A stretch of 64,000 bases of DNA from positions 70,968,910 to 71,032,909 of the forward strand of contig NC_092052.1 of the NCBI RefSeq assembly GCF_003086295.3, read 5' to 3'. How positions within the stretch are numbered: position 1 is the stretch's first letter; each line of letters starts with the position of its first letter. A model generated the notes under the pieces. That model saw only the letters and a list, made by a program, of their open reading frames with translations, was not told the origin of the DNA and made no database searches. This DNA is from Arachis hypogaea. Lineage: Eukaryota > Streptophyta > Magnoliopsida > Fabales > Fabaceae. This document shows, piece after piece, positions 32,402 to 43,795 of the stretch. The position numbers and the translations under genes were made by a program.

Positions 32402-34846
32402 TGATGCCAGGGCATCTTGGCTAGTTTTACTAGCCATTTTTTGTATACTTTAGGTTGGTTTCATGCATTTTCTTAGGAAATAAGAAAGTATTTGGTTGAA
32501 AATGCATTCATACCATGATTCAAGCAAACATTGTGAATTTTGAGTAATTTCATGAGAATTATGCATGAATTGAATGATAAAATGGATGATGTATGATCTC
32601 ATGATTAAGAGCAAGACTTTAATGCACTTTGTTTGATTGATTTCAGGTAACAAGAAGCAGAGAAGAGCCACGTTAGTGGCTACGTTAGTACCACTAACGT
32701 GGCCATTAAAGTGGAAGGAAGGAAAGTTTGGAACGTTAGTGGTAAAAGCAAACACCACTAACGTTAGCGAAGGGCAAGAAGACCCACGTTAGTTTCCACG
32801 TTAGTTACATTAACGTGGGAACTAACGTGGAAGGAAAGGGAAACTCCAATGTTAGTGGAAAAAGTGAACACCACTAACGTTTGCGAAGCCAAGAACACCC
32901 GCGTTAGTGGCCACGTTAGTGTCACTAACGTGGGCATTAACGTGGAAGAAAGGAGGCGGCTGTGAAAGTTAGTGGAAAAAGTGAACGCCACTAACATGGG
33001 CAAAATCTCAGCCGGCAGCCTGACCATGCCTTCTTCAAACAATAATAACTTGAGCCACAAAGCTCCAAATAAAGTGATTTCAGTGGCATTAGAAAGTAGA
33101 ATTCCAGAGCTTTCCAAACATATATGACACTACATGGTGAACACTAGATTTAAGGGAGAAAACATGCTCCGAAAGTGCAAAGATGAACATGGTATCAACC
33201 TGTAGCAAGGCCAGCTGACCTCTTCACTTTCCAAGAGGTGTAACTCGAGCTGTAGAGCTCCAAATGATGCGCTTTCAAAGGCATTGGAAAGTAGTCATCC
33301 AGGGCATTCTAACAATATATAATAGTATGGGGGTGGACATTAAGTTTGAGCTCCAGAACCTGGCAATATTAATCCCCTGAACGCTGACGTTATTGGCACT
33401 CACTTTTTCCAGTAACGCCAGCGACTATGCTAGCGACCTTGTCCACTTCAAAGGAGCATAACTTGAGTTACAGAGGTCCAATTGAGGTGATTCTAGGTGC
33501 ATTAGAAAGCTGACATTCAGAGATTTCCAACGATATATAATACTCTATAGTAGGTATGAAATTGAAGCACAAACAAGAGGAATCTTTTAAGCCCCAAAAA
33601 CACCAACTGGGTAGCAATTGTGACGTTAGCCACACTAACTTCAGCACTAACGCCACACTTGTAGCGTTAGTGTGGCTAACAGTAGCACTAACATTAGAAC
33701 CTGGACCTCAACTTGATTCACTTCTCTTTCATGGACCACCCAACCTCAAGCAAGCAAGCCCACATGTATCAACCAATCAAGGCCACAAGAAGCATCTAGA
33801 ATAGGAATTTTCATTTAATTGTAATTTGCTTTTAATTTCATTTCATTTTGTAATTTAGGAGATCCTATATAAAGGCCTTAGTTTTTCCTTTGAAATCATT
33901 CTGGAATTCAGGGGGGATTGAAGAGGGGTCTTCGGACTCCCTCCCCTTACACACTTTTCCTTCTCTTCCTTTTCTTTGTACTTTTCATTTATGAATTTTG
34001 AAGTTTCAATTTTAGTTTTAATCTTCATCTTTACTTTTCTGCACTTTCTTTCTTTTCTATTTTGGTAGAGCAATGATCAGCTAACTCTTTTCATTGGGTT
34101 AGAGAGCTCTATTGTGATTCAATGGATCAATTGTAGTTCTTATTTTTCTTCTTCTTTTTTTTCTCTTGATTTTACTTGAGAGCTTTTGATCTTCATCCAA
34201 TTGGGTAATTGTCTCGAAAGAAAAATTGCTCATACTTGGATTTCCTCTAAACCTTGGAAGAGGAATGAGGAAATCATGCAAGAAATGCTCTCTCACATTG
34301 GATTAGGTTGGGGGTTGGATGGATATTGTGACATTTAATCCTACCAATACTTTGATCTATGAATGTGTGTGGTATAATCAGTGACCAAACTTCATCTCTT
34401 CCCATGAGCAATTAAATCAAGGTATTGGGAAATTGTTCAAGCTTAGAGAGATTGGATTGCCAAGGAATTGGGATCCAATCACTTAAGATTGCCAAGGAGA
34501 TCGATGAATGCATTGATTGAGGAAGAGATAAGAATGAACTCGATCCGGAGGATTGCAATATCTCTTGATCCCAATGTTCATTTTATTTTTAGTTCTTACA
34601 TTTACTTTTCTTGCCATTTTACTTTTCTGCACTTTATTGCTTTCTTTACTTTTATGCCGTTTACATTTTCTTGTTACTTATCACCCCAATATGATTCGTC
34701 TAACTAGGATAATTAATCAACTATTGATTGCTTAATCCGTTAATCTCTGTGGGATTCGACCTCACTCTTTTTTGAGTTATTACTTGACGACAATTCGGAA
34801 TACTTGCCGAAGGGAAATTTGTTGAGAGACAAGTTTCCGTGCATCA
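32402..34846 (+). repeat. Element F: 5' LTR
   Basis: The tip TGATGCC-AG-GGCATCT pairs. About 32668-33000 and 33380-33690 hold many CCACTAACGTTAGTGG-type near-palindromes. U5 hairpin TTCGG-AATACTTG-CCGAA at 34794-34811. TATATAAA lies at 33866-33873. Confidence 0.92.
33866..33873 (+). promoter_or_regulatory. TATA box of F 5' LTR
   Basis: TATATAAA in GATCCTATATAAAGGCC. The 3' LTR copy reads TATTTAAA (42532-42539), a probable loss. Confidence 0.65.
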
Positions 34847-34852
34847 AGTTTA

Positions 34853-34870
34853 TGGTGCCGTTGTCGGGGA
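34853..34870 (+). other. Primer-binding site of element F (tRNA-Asp)
   Basis: TGGTGCCGTTGTCGGGGA, differing from the perfect complement by two C-to-T changes. Confidence 0.85.
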
Positions 34871-35079
34871 TTAATTGTGATTAACAAACTACCGGTTGAT
34901 TGATTTACTAGATTAGACACTTTTCTTTTGTCTTTGTTTTCTTTTGTTTCTTTATTTTCTTTTGCTAACTAACTGTTTGTGATATTGCCTCACTAGGAAT
35001 TTCCTCATCTGTGACAAGGAGAATTCCAATCTCTTTTATCTTGGTGATTGTTGTTTGATACAGAGTAATTTGAAGAAAA

Positions 35080-36378
35080 ATGGAGTATAGATCATCTTTT
35101 GGTCAATTAAGTTACTTGGGATACTTCTCACCACCATAAAATAATTCATGCTATTATGATAATGGTGGTTGGGAATATCAAGAACAAGAAACGGGGTGCT
35201 TCCCAGGGTCACAAAATGGTCCATATTTTGATGACTTTGATCACTACTCAAGCTGTACCTGGGAAGATCAAAACCAAAGAAATTTCACTTATTCACACCC
35301 TATTCATCAAGAGCCATCATCCTTTAATTATTCAACCTCACCTCCTAGCTTTCCGCATCAAAACCCTTCAACACTTGGATATGCCTTAACACAAAATTCC
35401 TTCCCACATCCATATAATTCATCTCACCACTCACACAATTCATTGCATTACACACAAAATTCTTCTCACAGTCCACAAAACCCATATCATTAACCACAAG
35501 AGTCATACTACTCTCAGAACATACAACCATAAAACAACCAATTCCATTCACAAAATAGCCACCTTCAACCTCCAAATTCCAACCCAGTTGCACACCCTCC
35601 CCTCGAGGATAAGCTATCAAGGATAGAAAACCTATTGGCAATTCTCTTGGAAGAATCTAAGGACATGAGGACTTTCAAAGAGGAAGTAAAATCCATTATG
35701 CAGAACCGGGGGGCTGCCCTTAAGAAGCTTGAGGCACAAGTTGGATATCTATCAAAGTAAATCACTACCCATAATTCTCTCAGTGGTACCATGGCAAACC
35801 CAAGGGAGGAATTAGAAGAACAAGAAAAGGAGGCACCCATACCAAGTGAGATTTCTATGAAGAAGGAAGAGGTTATGAGAGTATATAAGCCCAAAGCTCC
35901 ATACCCACAGAGGTAACTAAGGGTGACAAAGGAACATACAAACTCACTCCCAAAAGGCTCAATGCAACACCATGCAGAAGAAAGGGAGGAAGTCAATCAA
36001 GGGAGTCCACATTACTCTAATGACACAGAGAGTTGCATAAAGGGTGAGTTCATTGAACCACCAATTCAAGAAGCTCTTGATGAAGAAGACACTCTAACCA
36101 TCATACAACACCCTAAACCAAGGTGGTGAAGGCAATCAACATGAGCACTAAAAAGAGGATGGTGACCAAGAAAAGAAGGACAATATCCATAAAGAATAAA
36201 AGGTCAACCAAAAGCCATCCCACCCCTACCCCAACAAGCAAGTTTCCTCAAGCTAACAACAAAAGAAAGCTTGTTGGGGAGGGGCACTCAAAACAAGGGG
36301 CATTAACTGGCTCCTCTTTCCTCTTGAGGTCATTCCTCTTAAGAAACTGGAAGAAGAGGAAGAAATTCATGAATGAAA
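35080..36378 (+). pseudogene. Element F: ORF1, Tyr/Ser-rich Gag-like protein, several stops and one frameshift
   Basis: It starts at ATG 35080 (MEYRSSFG). The order is a GGWEYQEQ repeat-like start related to element E, an Asn/His/Ser-rich middle, a helical segment (LEDKLSRIENLLAILLEES) and a stretch LKKLEAQVGYLSK matching the Athila Gag C-terminus before LRSGK, then acidic and basic tails. In-frame TAA codons are at 35137-35139 and near 35490, 35530, 35758 and 35913; a frameshift near 36120 moves the basic tail to another frame. T1 interrupts the last codons at 36379. The link to Gag supports the idea that ORF1 of E and F is a remodelled Gag. Confidence 0.65.
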
Positions 36379-39300
36379 TGTAACAACCCTGATTTTCGAG
36401 TATGTGAGATCTTTTCTGAAAGTACTGATTTCTCCGAAAGATCAGTAAGGGGAGAACCACTTCTATATCATCAAGTATCTCGATCCTTATTGTCGTTACG
36501 TCTTCTTTAAGCTAGAACTTTTTGAGGCAAGCTCGATAATGCAGTCACGAAGAACCTAGTTTTTAAACCGTATCGGTTTGGAGTTTTGATCCTATTTTTC
36601 GTAAATAATCTCAGTTTGATGAACCGGACTTGATTTATGAGAGAAGAGAGATAATAGGATAATATTATCATTATATTAGTATTAGAAGCTTCTTGAATGA
36701 TATTATAAGGTTACCTGGTCTGTTTTAGTTAAAAACAGAAAACCAGTTTAACCGGGTTCACAATTTACTAGTGCAGCTTAGCACCAGCACTCTCTGATGA
36801 CTTTAGCAATGCTAAGGCCTCATTATTCATATTTTATTCTCATAATAAATATGTTACTAGTGTCATTTATGCTAGTAGCTCAGAAAATAATTTTTAGAGA
36901 TGTTTTTACAAGTGTCTCGATACATCTAGTTTTAGTAGTTATACACCTGAGATATTTTAATATTATTTTAATCTACCTCCAAGCCAACCAATCACAACTC
37001 ACCCTACACCCCCAAAACCCCCAAGGCTGGTTCATTTTCACCTTGTGGCCGAAATTCTCAAGAGAGAAAAAGAGAGAAAAGTTCTTAGTTCCAAATTTTC
37101 AAAGCTTGATTTCTGCTGAACTAAAACTCAAATCAAAATTCCAATCCGACCAAAATGATCCTCTATTCTTTCTCTACATAATCATATGACTTATCAAGGC
37201 TAGAATCAAGGTGAGTTGGCTGCACCATCTCTCTTTTGATTCGGTTTCAAGGAAACATGCTTAAATATGTGTTTTCCTGATGTGATTTAGGAGGAAAAAG
37301 TGCTTAAGGACCACCTGAAAGTTTAATCGAATTAGGAGCAGCAAAACCAGATAGGTCGAATTAGGAGCAGCAAAACCAGATAGGGGGTCACGAAATTAAT
37401 CTTGATTATTTGTGTTTGATTTGTGTGAATGTTGTATTATTTGGCTGTGCTAAAAATTGGTTGCATATATGATTGATTCTTGGTGAAAATTTGGTGAAAT
37501 TTTGATGAAATTTGATGAAATTTAAGCTTTAAAGTTCATGTTCTTGGGGCAGCTGGAAAAACGAAACCCTAAGCTTAAATTGAGAATCAATTTGTGTTGA
37601 AATCATGTAGAAAAGATGGGGTTTTAGTGGCTGCAATTTTATTTTGAATTATGGTAAAAATCGGTTGCTGAAAAGACTGAAAAACGGGTAAAAACAGAGA
37701 AAGAATCTGAAGAATTTATGAAGAACATGAAGAACACTTTGAGTGTGATGAAGAACAATGAAGAACACCTTTTTGATCCATAAAAGGGCAAGGAAGTAAA
37801 TATTTTTGTGTTTGGGGGGTTATTTGGTAATTTCTGAAAGTTAGGGTGGTAAAAGTAGAAATATTAAAAGTTACGGGTGGTAAAAAGTGAATTTTAAAGG
37901 TTAAAAGTAAAAGTAAGTTAATTTTCGAAAATTTAGTAATAAAATAATAAGTAATAATAAAATATTAAATAATAATATTTAATTAAAAATAATATTTTAA
38001 TAAAATAATAAAATAATGCAAAAAAGACAGTTTTCTGTAAAAGCTTTAGAAAGACAACTTTAAGTGCAGAATCTCATAATTACCTTCATAAAACACTTAG
38101 GGAGTGGTAATATCATGTTAGTGAGGCAAAGATAAAAGAAAGATAAAAAGTTGAAGAAAAGATAAAAGTCGAAGAAAAAGTCTGTAAAGTTTTAATAACA
38201 GAAAAACAGACAGAGATTAGTGAACGAACTAGGGCAATATAGTTAGTCCTTGAGTTGCGACTAGGGTTAGGTATTATATGAAAATTTAAACTGTTTCAGT
38301 ATAGACTTAATGAACCTATACTTGGGACAGGCTAACTATTCATTCCGAAATTTACATAAGCCTTAAAAACAAACGTTAAACAGAGAAATCAGGGCAGAAT
38401 AAAGTAACACAAAGAACAGAGTAACTAGAGTAAAGTAAAGTGATAAAGAAAAAAAAAGAGTAATAGGGATATAGAGAAAGAGTAATGTGAGCAGAAGAAA
38501 CAGATACAGAGAAAAGAGTAATCAGAGCAGAGTAAATAGACAAAGAGAAAAGAGTAGTAAAACCCACGGACAGATAATTGGTTAAATATGGGAAGTACCC
38601 ACGAACTGAATGATCATTGATCTCAGGGAAACCTACAAACTTTTAACTATTTTATATGCGGGAAAAACCCACGAACTGATAATCATTGATTACGGGAATA
38701 ACCCACAAACTGTTGAGTATTGATCTCGGGTATAACCCACGAACTGAAGATTACTGTATTGTTGAGTATTGATCTCGGGTATAGCCCACGAACTGAGGAT
38801 CGTGTTTGTTGTTGTATGTTGATCTCGGGGAAACCCACGAACTGAGGATCATTATTTTGTTTGTGAATTGATCTCGGGGACGCCCACGAACTGAGGATCA
38901 CTGTTTCCTCTTGTGCGTATATTAAGGGGTCGAGCCTTGCGCCGACTGCTGGTAGTCATGAAGGAGTGGTATTCTTAACCACCGACACATATACACTAAG
39001 GACACAAAGGGAAACCATATCTAAGACTGGTTCTTAGGTAATGTCGGGCTGCAGGGTGTAAACTGCACGTGAGCTCATGGCCTGCATAAGAAAGACATGC
39101 ATCATACTTGGTTGTGCATTTCCTCTGTTATGATTATTGAATGAATGTATGCTCTGTTTGTTTGTATTCTATTCTTTGTATTTGTGTTTTATTTTCTTGT
39201 ATTCTTTTGTTTGCGTTCTGCTTTCTGTTTTTTCTATTTTCTCTATTTATCTATATCTTCTGTTCACTACTTCTCGGTGTTTTGCTATTCGTCTGCTAAA

Positions 39301-40163
39301 CAACGTGGAATTAATGAACTTTACTAAAAACCCCGACCCTACTAAGAACTCCCCAGTTCTTACCCCTTCTCTCTCCCTTCCCCCTTCAGATGGAAGCATT
39401 AGTTCCCTTCTGTAATTCGCTGACGATCGTACGCCAAAAAAAAGGATTCCGCTCTAGGTAGTCTTCTGAGTCTAGAGTGAACTCCGTTACCTGTTTATAT
39501 GTATATACTGTGAGGCCAACCAACGTCTACACCCCGTTTGTATGCAAACTTTAACTTAAATCCTGTGTACGAGACTCCTGTTATGTAGCTGCTTGATGAG
39601 GTACCGGAGAGACGTCATATGGCAATGACTGATCGTGCAGAGGAGTAGTATATGATGTTCTACCTTTTGATGACATTCGACCCGACTCGAGTTTTGATGG
39701 CTTATAACATACTTTCCATCGCCTTAGTTGTTTAGAGGGACTAGGTGAGTATAGAGTCTAGGCTAGCCTGGGCACCAGCTTAGGGACTTCTTGAACAGGT
39801 CAGGGCCTGGGATGTTGTATGTATATATATGTATATAGTTATTATCTAGTTATATCTAGGGGTGTTCTAACTAAAAGCTTATACTTAAATAAAAGATGGA
39901 TCACGGAACGTTATTAACTGCTTGTGATGTATTTATGTGTGGTTGTTTATAACTGTTTTATCTGTTATCAGTTCTGAATTGATTATGAATGATTCCATCT
40001 ATTAATCCAAACGTTTTCAAAAAAAAAAATACCCCACAAATTAACTACGTTTTTAACAACGAATCAGGCTCATATGATAAATAATAGATAATAATTAGGA
40101 AGACAAATTGGTAGCGCTCAGTTTTTGGTATGATCTAGACATATTGAAAATTGGGTCGTTACA
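36379..40163 (+). mobile_element. T1: 3.8-kb non-coding element, probable solo LTR
   Basis: It begins TGTAACAACCC and ends GGGTCGTTACA, an 11-base inverted terminal match with one difference, typical of LTRs of some Ty3/gypsy chromoviruses. No ORF with protein character is seen; the 130-codon frame at 36797 is unsupported. Flanks TGAAA and ACATG do not match; AAATG/ACATG would nearly match if the element began two bases later. Internal repeats: a 29-bp tandem duplication near 37330-37385, an AGAGTAA-type minisatellite (38430-38560) and a CCCACGAACTGAGGATC minisatellite (38575-38905). T2 is its relative. A solo LTR is likely, but a large non-coding (LARD-like) element cannot be excluded. Confidence 0.65.
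38575..38905 (+). repeat. Minisatellite in T1
   Basis: About seven units of roughly 45-60 bp share the core GATCTCGGG...ACCCACGAACTGA; the last three units are the most alike. Confidence 0.85.
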
Positions 40164-40196
40164 ACATGTTAAGCTAATGACATTAAAAGAGCGCTT

Positions 40197-40214
40197 GTTG
40201 GGAGGCAACCCAAC
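40197..40214 (+). other. AGGCAA-loop hairpin after ORF1 (element F)
   Basis: GTTGGG-AGGCAA-CCCAAC, six perfect pairs, preceded by GACATTAAAAGAGCGCTT. It is separated from ORF1 by T1. Confidence 0.75.
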
Positions 40215-40554
40215 CGTAGGTAACATTTTCTTTCCTTGCTCAGTTTACTTTCAATAATTTGACATATGATTGCATTCTAAGTTTGGTGTTGCCATGCAAC
40301 AAAATGATTTTCAATCTTCACTAGGTATTTGCATCATTCTAAAATGACAGTGTCACACTAAGTTTGGTGTTGCCACTTATCTTTCATGCAAGGTACCAAG
40401 CACACCACTTATTAATGCAATCAAAATGTCTCAGTTTGTATATCTTGTGCCTTTATTGTATCCTTAATCTTGCTTGCTGAAACACATGCATACACACACT
40501 TCATTCTAAGACATTCATGATCCATCATAGACCCCATCACCACTGTTTTACTTG
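40215..40554 (+). other. Element F: spacer with TAAGTTTGGTGT words
   Basis: One module as in E: TCTAAGTTTGGTGTTGCC (40276-40293) and ACTAAGTTTGGTGTTGCC (40357-40374). No gene is seen. Confidence 0.6.
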
Positions 40555-40572
40555 TTGCTTGAGGATAAGCAA
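40555..40572 (+). other. RGGA hairpin at the ORF2 position (element F)
   Basis: TTGCTTG-AGGA-TAAGCAA: six pairs plus one G-T pair. Then TAAGTTTGGTATGGGAAGGGG and the phrase AAGGTGGTAAAGTTC (40642-40656). ORF2 is absent, as in E. Confidence 0.65.
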
Positions 40573-40656
40573 TCATTCTAAGTTTGGTATGGGAAGGGGA
40601 AGAATAGGAGGAAAAGGACAACAACAATGAAGATGAACTACAAGGTGGTAAAGTTC

Positions 40657-41584
40657 CTTTTTCCTCTTACTTATTTCCAGCACTTTAAATTGCATGATTG
40701 TCTTTTATTTTCTTTGTATGCATGTGTGATTACTCCTTGTGAATAAGCATAATTTGATATTTGATTTGTAACATGTTGCTATGATATCATGATTATCATC
40801 TTGAATTTTACTTGCACCCAATATCTTTAAGAATGCAACAAAGAAATCATTCTTTTGAAAGAAAAATGTTGAAGAATTCTATAAATCTTGGGGAAAGCAA
40901 AAGATTAAGAGGAGTGGAGGTTCTGATTGTATGATTGTGTATTGAGGTTGCATGTTTGTGAAAACTTGCATGGGAGCTCATAGACAGGAAATGAAGTTTA
41001 GGGAAGTATTATAGAATTTCTCAAACATCCATTGATCCAAGAAGCAGTAACAAAAGAAAACAAAAGAAGAAGAAAAATAAAGAATAAGCCCAAGGCTCTG
41101 AGCATCAATTACTAGGAAGGAAAAGTAAGAAACAAGAACTCAAAGAGTTATTGTCCTAGTCAAATGCTTGTGGTGGATTTGTATCAAAGAGAGAGGCTTG
41201 ATCAAGTAAATCCTAAGGGGTGCTTCAACACCTAATACCTTAGACCAACTGGTTTGGGAGTATTGATTGAAAGCTTATCTTAAAAAGCTGCTTTGATACA
41301 TGACACCTAGAGTCGAGGCCAAATTCCAAAAAGAAAGAAAATACTAGAAAATAAGTGCTGCTTCAAGGTGACAATCTATAAAGAGACTTCCATAATATCA
41401 TTTGAATGAAAGTCCTAAGATCTAAGACTTCCAAAATGTAAGGACTAATGAGCACTGGAATCCTTGCATAAGCATACAAATTAGAGTTCACCCTACTGTC
41501 ACTTATTGACTTCACCCACTAAGGCATCATAAGCAATTCTTCAATACATTCCAATTAAGAGAATTCATTGTGCATAGTTCTTTT
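40657..41584 (+). other. Element F: 3' spacer
   Basis: AT-rich non-coding sequence with the CTTGTGGTGGATTTGTATCA phrase near 41166. No gene is seen. Confidence 0.6.
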
Positions 41585-41604
41585 CTTGCTTGGGGACAAG
41601 CAAG
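41585..41604 (+). other. RGGA hairpin next to the 3' LTR (element F)
   Basis: CTTGCTTG-GGGA-CAAGCAAG, eight perfect pairs, then ATTTAAGTTTGGTGTTG up to the LTR. Confidence 0.75.
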
Positions 41605-41621
41605 ATTTAAGTTTGGTGTTG

Positions 41622-43515
41622 TGATGCCAGGGCATCTTGGCTAGTTTTACTAGCCATTTTTTGTATGCTTTAGGTTGGTTTTATGCATTTTCTTAGGAAA
41701 TAAGAAAGTATCTAGTTGAAAATGCATTCATACCATGATTCAAGCAAACATTATGAATTTTGAATGATTTCATGAGAATTATGCATGAATTGAATGATAA
41801 AATGGATGATGCATGATCTCATGATTAAGAGCAAGACTTTGATGCACTTTGTTTGATTGATTTCAGGTAACAAGAAGCAGAAAGGAGCCACGTTAGTGGC
41901 TACGTTAGTACCACTAACGTGGCCATTAACGTAGAAGGAAGGAAAGTTTGGAACGTTAGTGGTAAAAGCAAACACCACTAACATTAGCGAAGGGCAAGAA
42001 GACCCACGTTAGTTTCCACGTTAGTTACATTAACGTGGGAACTAACGTGGAAGGAAATGGAAACTCCAATGTTAGTGGAAAAAGTGAACGCCACTAACGT
42101 TTGCGAAGCTAAGAACACCCACGTTAGTGGCCACGTTAGTGCCACTAACGTGGGCATTAACGTGGAAGAAAGGAGGTAGCTATGAAAGTTAGTGGAAAAA
42201 GTGAACGCCACTAACATGGGCAAAATAAATCTCAGCTGGCAGCCTGACCATGCCTTCTTCAAATAATAATAACTTGAGCCACAAAGCTCCAAATGAGGTG
42301 ATTCCAGGGGCATTGGAAAGTAGGATTCTAGAGCTTTCCAAGGATATATGGCACTAACATTAGCACCTGGACCTCAACTTGATTCACTTCTCTTTCATGG
42401 ACCACCCAACCTCAAGCAAGCAAGCCCACAAGTGTCAACCAATCAAGGCCACAAGAAGCATCTAGAATAGGAATTTTCATTTAATTGTAATTTGCTTTTA
42501 ATTTCATTTCATTTTGTAATTTAGGAGAGCCTATTTAAAGGCCTTAGTTTTTACTTTGAAATCATTCTGGAATTCGGGGAGGGGGATTGAAGAGGGGTCT
42601 TCGGACTCCCTCCCCTCACACACTTTTCCTTCTCTTCCTTTTCTTTGTACTTTTCATTTATGAATTTTGAAGTTTCAATTTTAGTTTTAATCTTCATCTT
42701 TACTTTTCTGCACTTTGTTTCTTTTCTATTTTGGTAGAGCAATGATCAACTAACTCTTTTCATTGGGTTAGAGAGCTCTATTGTGATTCAATGGATCAAT
42801 TGTAGTTCTTATTCTTCTTCTTCTTTCTTTTCTCTTGATTTTACTAGAGAGCTTTCGATCTTCATCCAATTGGGTAATTGTCTCGGAAGAGAAATTGCTC
42901 ATACTTAGATTTCCTCTGAACCTTGGAAGAGGAATGAGAAAATCATGCTAGAAATGCTCTCTCACATTGGATTAGGTTGGGGGTTGGATGGATATTGTGA
43001 CATTTAATCCTACCAATACTTTGATCTATGAATGTGTGTGGTATAATCAGTGACCAAACTTTATCTCTTTCCATGAGCAATTAAATCAAGGTATTGGGAA
43101 ATTGTTCAAGCTTAGAGAGATTGAATTGCCAAGGAATTGGGATCCAATCACTTAAGATTGCCAAGGAGATCGATGAATGCATTGATTGAGGAAGAGATTA
43201 GAATGAACTCGATCCGGAGGATTGCAATATCTCTTGATCCCAATATTCATTTTATTTTTAGTTCTTATATTTACTTTTCTTGCCATTTTACTTTTCTGCA
43301 TTTTATTGCTTTCTTTACTTTTATGCCATTTACATTTTCTTGTTACTTATCACTCCAATATGATTCGTCTAACTAGGATAATTAATCAACTATTGATTGC
43401 TTAATCCGTTAATCTCTATGGGATTCGACCTCACTCTTTTGTGAGTTATTACTTGACGACAATTTGGTATACTTACCAAAGGGAAATTTGTTGAGAGACA
43501 AGTTTCCGTGCATCA
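41622..43515 (+). repeat. Element F: 3' LTR with internal deletion
   Basis: It is collinear with the 5' copy except that about 550 bp (33126-33685 in the 5' copy) are missing; the break at about 42352 lies between CACTA words. U5 hairpin TTTGG-TATACTTA-CCAAA at 43463-43480, a paired change from the 5' copy. ACGTTAGTGG palindromes lie at about 41888-42225. Confidence 0.92.
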
Positions 43516-43520
43516 TTATT

Positions 43521-43585
43521 ACTACTTGATGCGACCCGGTACACTTGCCGGTGAGTTTGTGTGGAAACCTAATTTTCACCCATCA
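43521..43585 (+). repeat. Element E: 3' LTR, right tip
   Basis: Last 65 bases of the LTR cut by element F, with the U5 hairpin CCGG-TACACTTG-CCGG at 43536-43551 and the end TTTTCACCCATCA. Confidence 0.9.
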
Positions 43586-43795
43586 GCCTTGATGTGTTTG
43601 TTGAGTGATTTCAGGTTCATAAAGCAAGGATTGGATGGAAGAAGTGACGAAATGAGCATTTGGAGAATTGAGGGCCACATACACGCGTCATGCATGCGTA
43701 CGCGTGAGTTGAAGATTTACAAGCCACGAACACGCATCACCCACGTGTACGCGTGAGGAGGAAATTAGCCAGCGACGCGCATGCGTGACGTCAGG
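43586..43795 (+). repeat. Element D: 3' LTR, right part (C-type)
   Basis: It continues the C-type LTR from 25895 (GCCTTGATG...GATTGGATGGAAGAAG) into its CG-rich block (ACACGCGTCATGCATGCGTACGCG), where T2 interrupts it at 43796. Confidence 0.85.

Larger units (their letters stand above)
32402..43515 (+). mobile_element. Element F: non-autonomous LTR retrotransposon, itself containing T1
   Basis: LTRs start TGATGCCAGGGC at 32402 and 41622; the outer end GTGCATCA is at 43515. An exact target duplication TTATT flanks it (32397-32401, 43516-43520). It lies in the U5 part of the E 3' LTR. Its LTRs are 2,445 and 1,894 bp; the difference is one internal deletion in the 3' copy. Hand comparison suggests about 4% divergence in the shared part. 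It carries ORF1 with stops and no enzyme domains. Confidence 0.93.
25896..43585 (+). mobile_element. Element E: non-autonomous LTR retrotransposon, itself split by element F
   Basis: LTRs start TGATGACATG at 25896 and 31033; the outer end is TTTTCACCCATCA at 43585. Flanks are GCTTT (25891-25895) and GCCTT (43586-43590), a target duplication with one mismatch, and both sides are C-type LTR sequence. It carries ORF1 with in-frame stops, no ORF2 and no enzyme domains. Element F (32402-43515) sits inside the 3' LTR. Confidence 0.9.

Noticed and set aside
36797..37189. 130-codon open frame in T1 (and 96 codons at 44216 in T2)
   Set aside because: The two copies do not keep the frame to the same end, and the hydrophobic content reflects AT-rich DNA.
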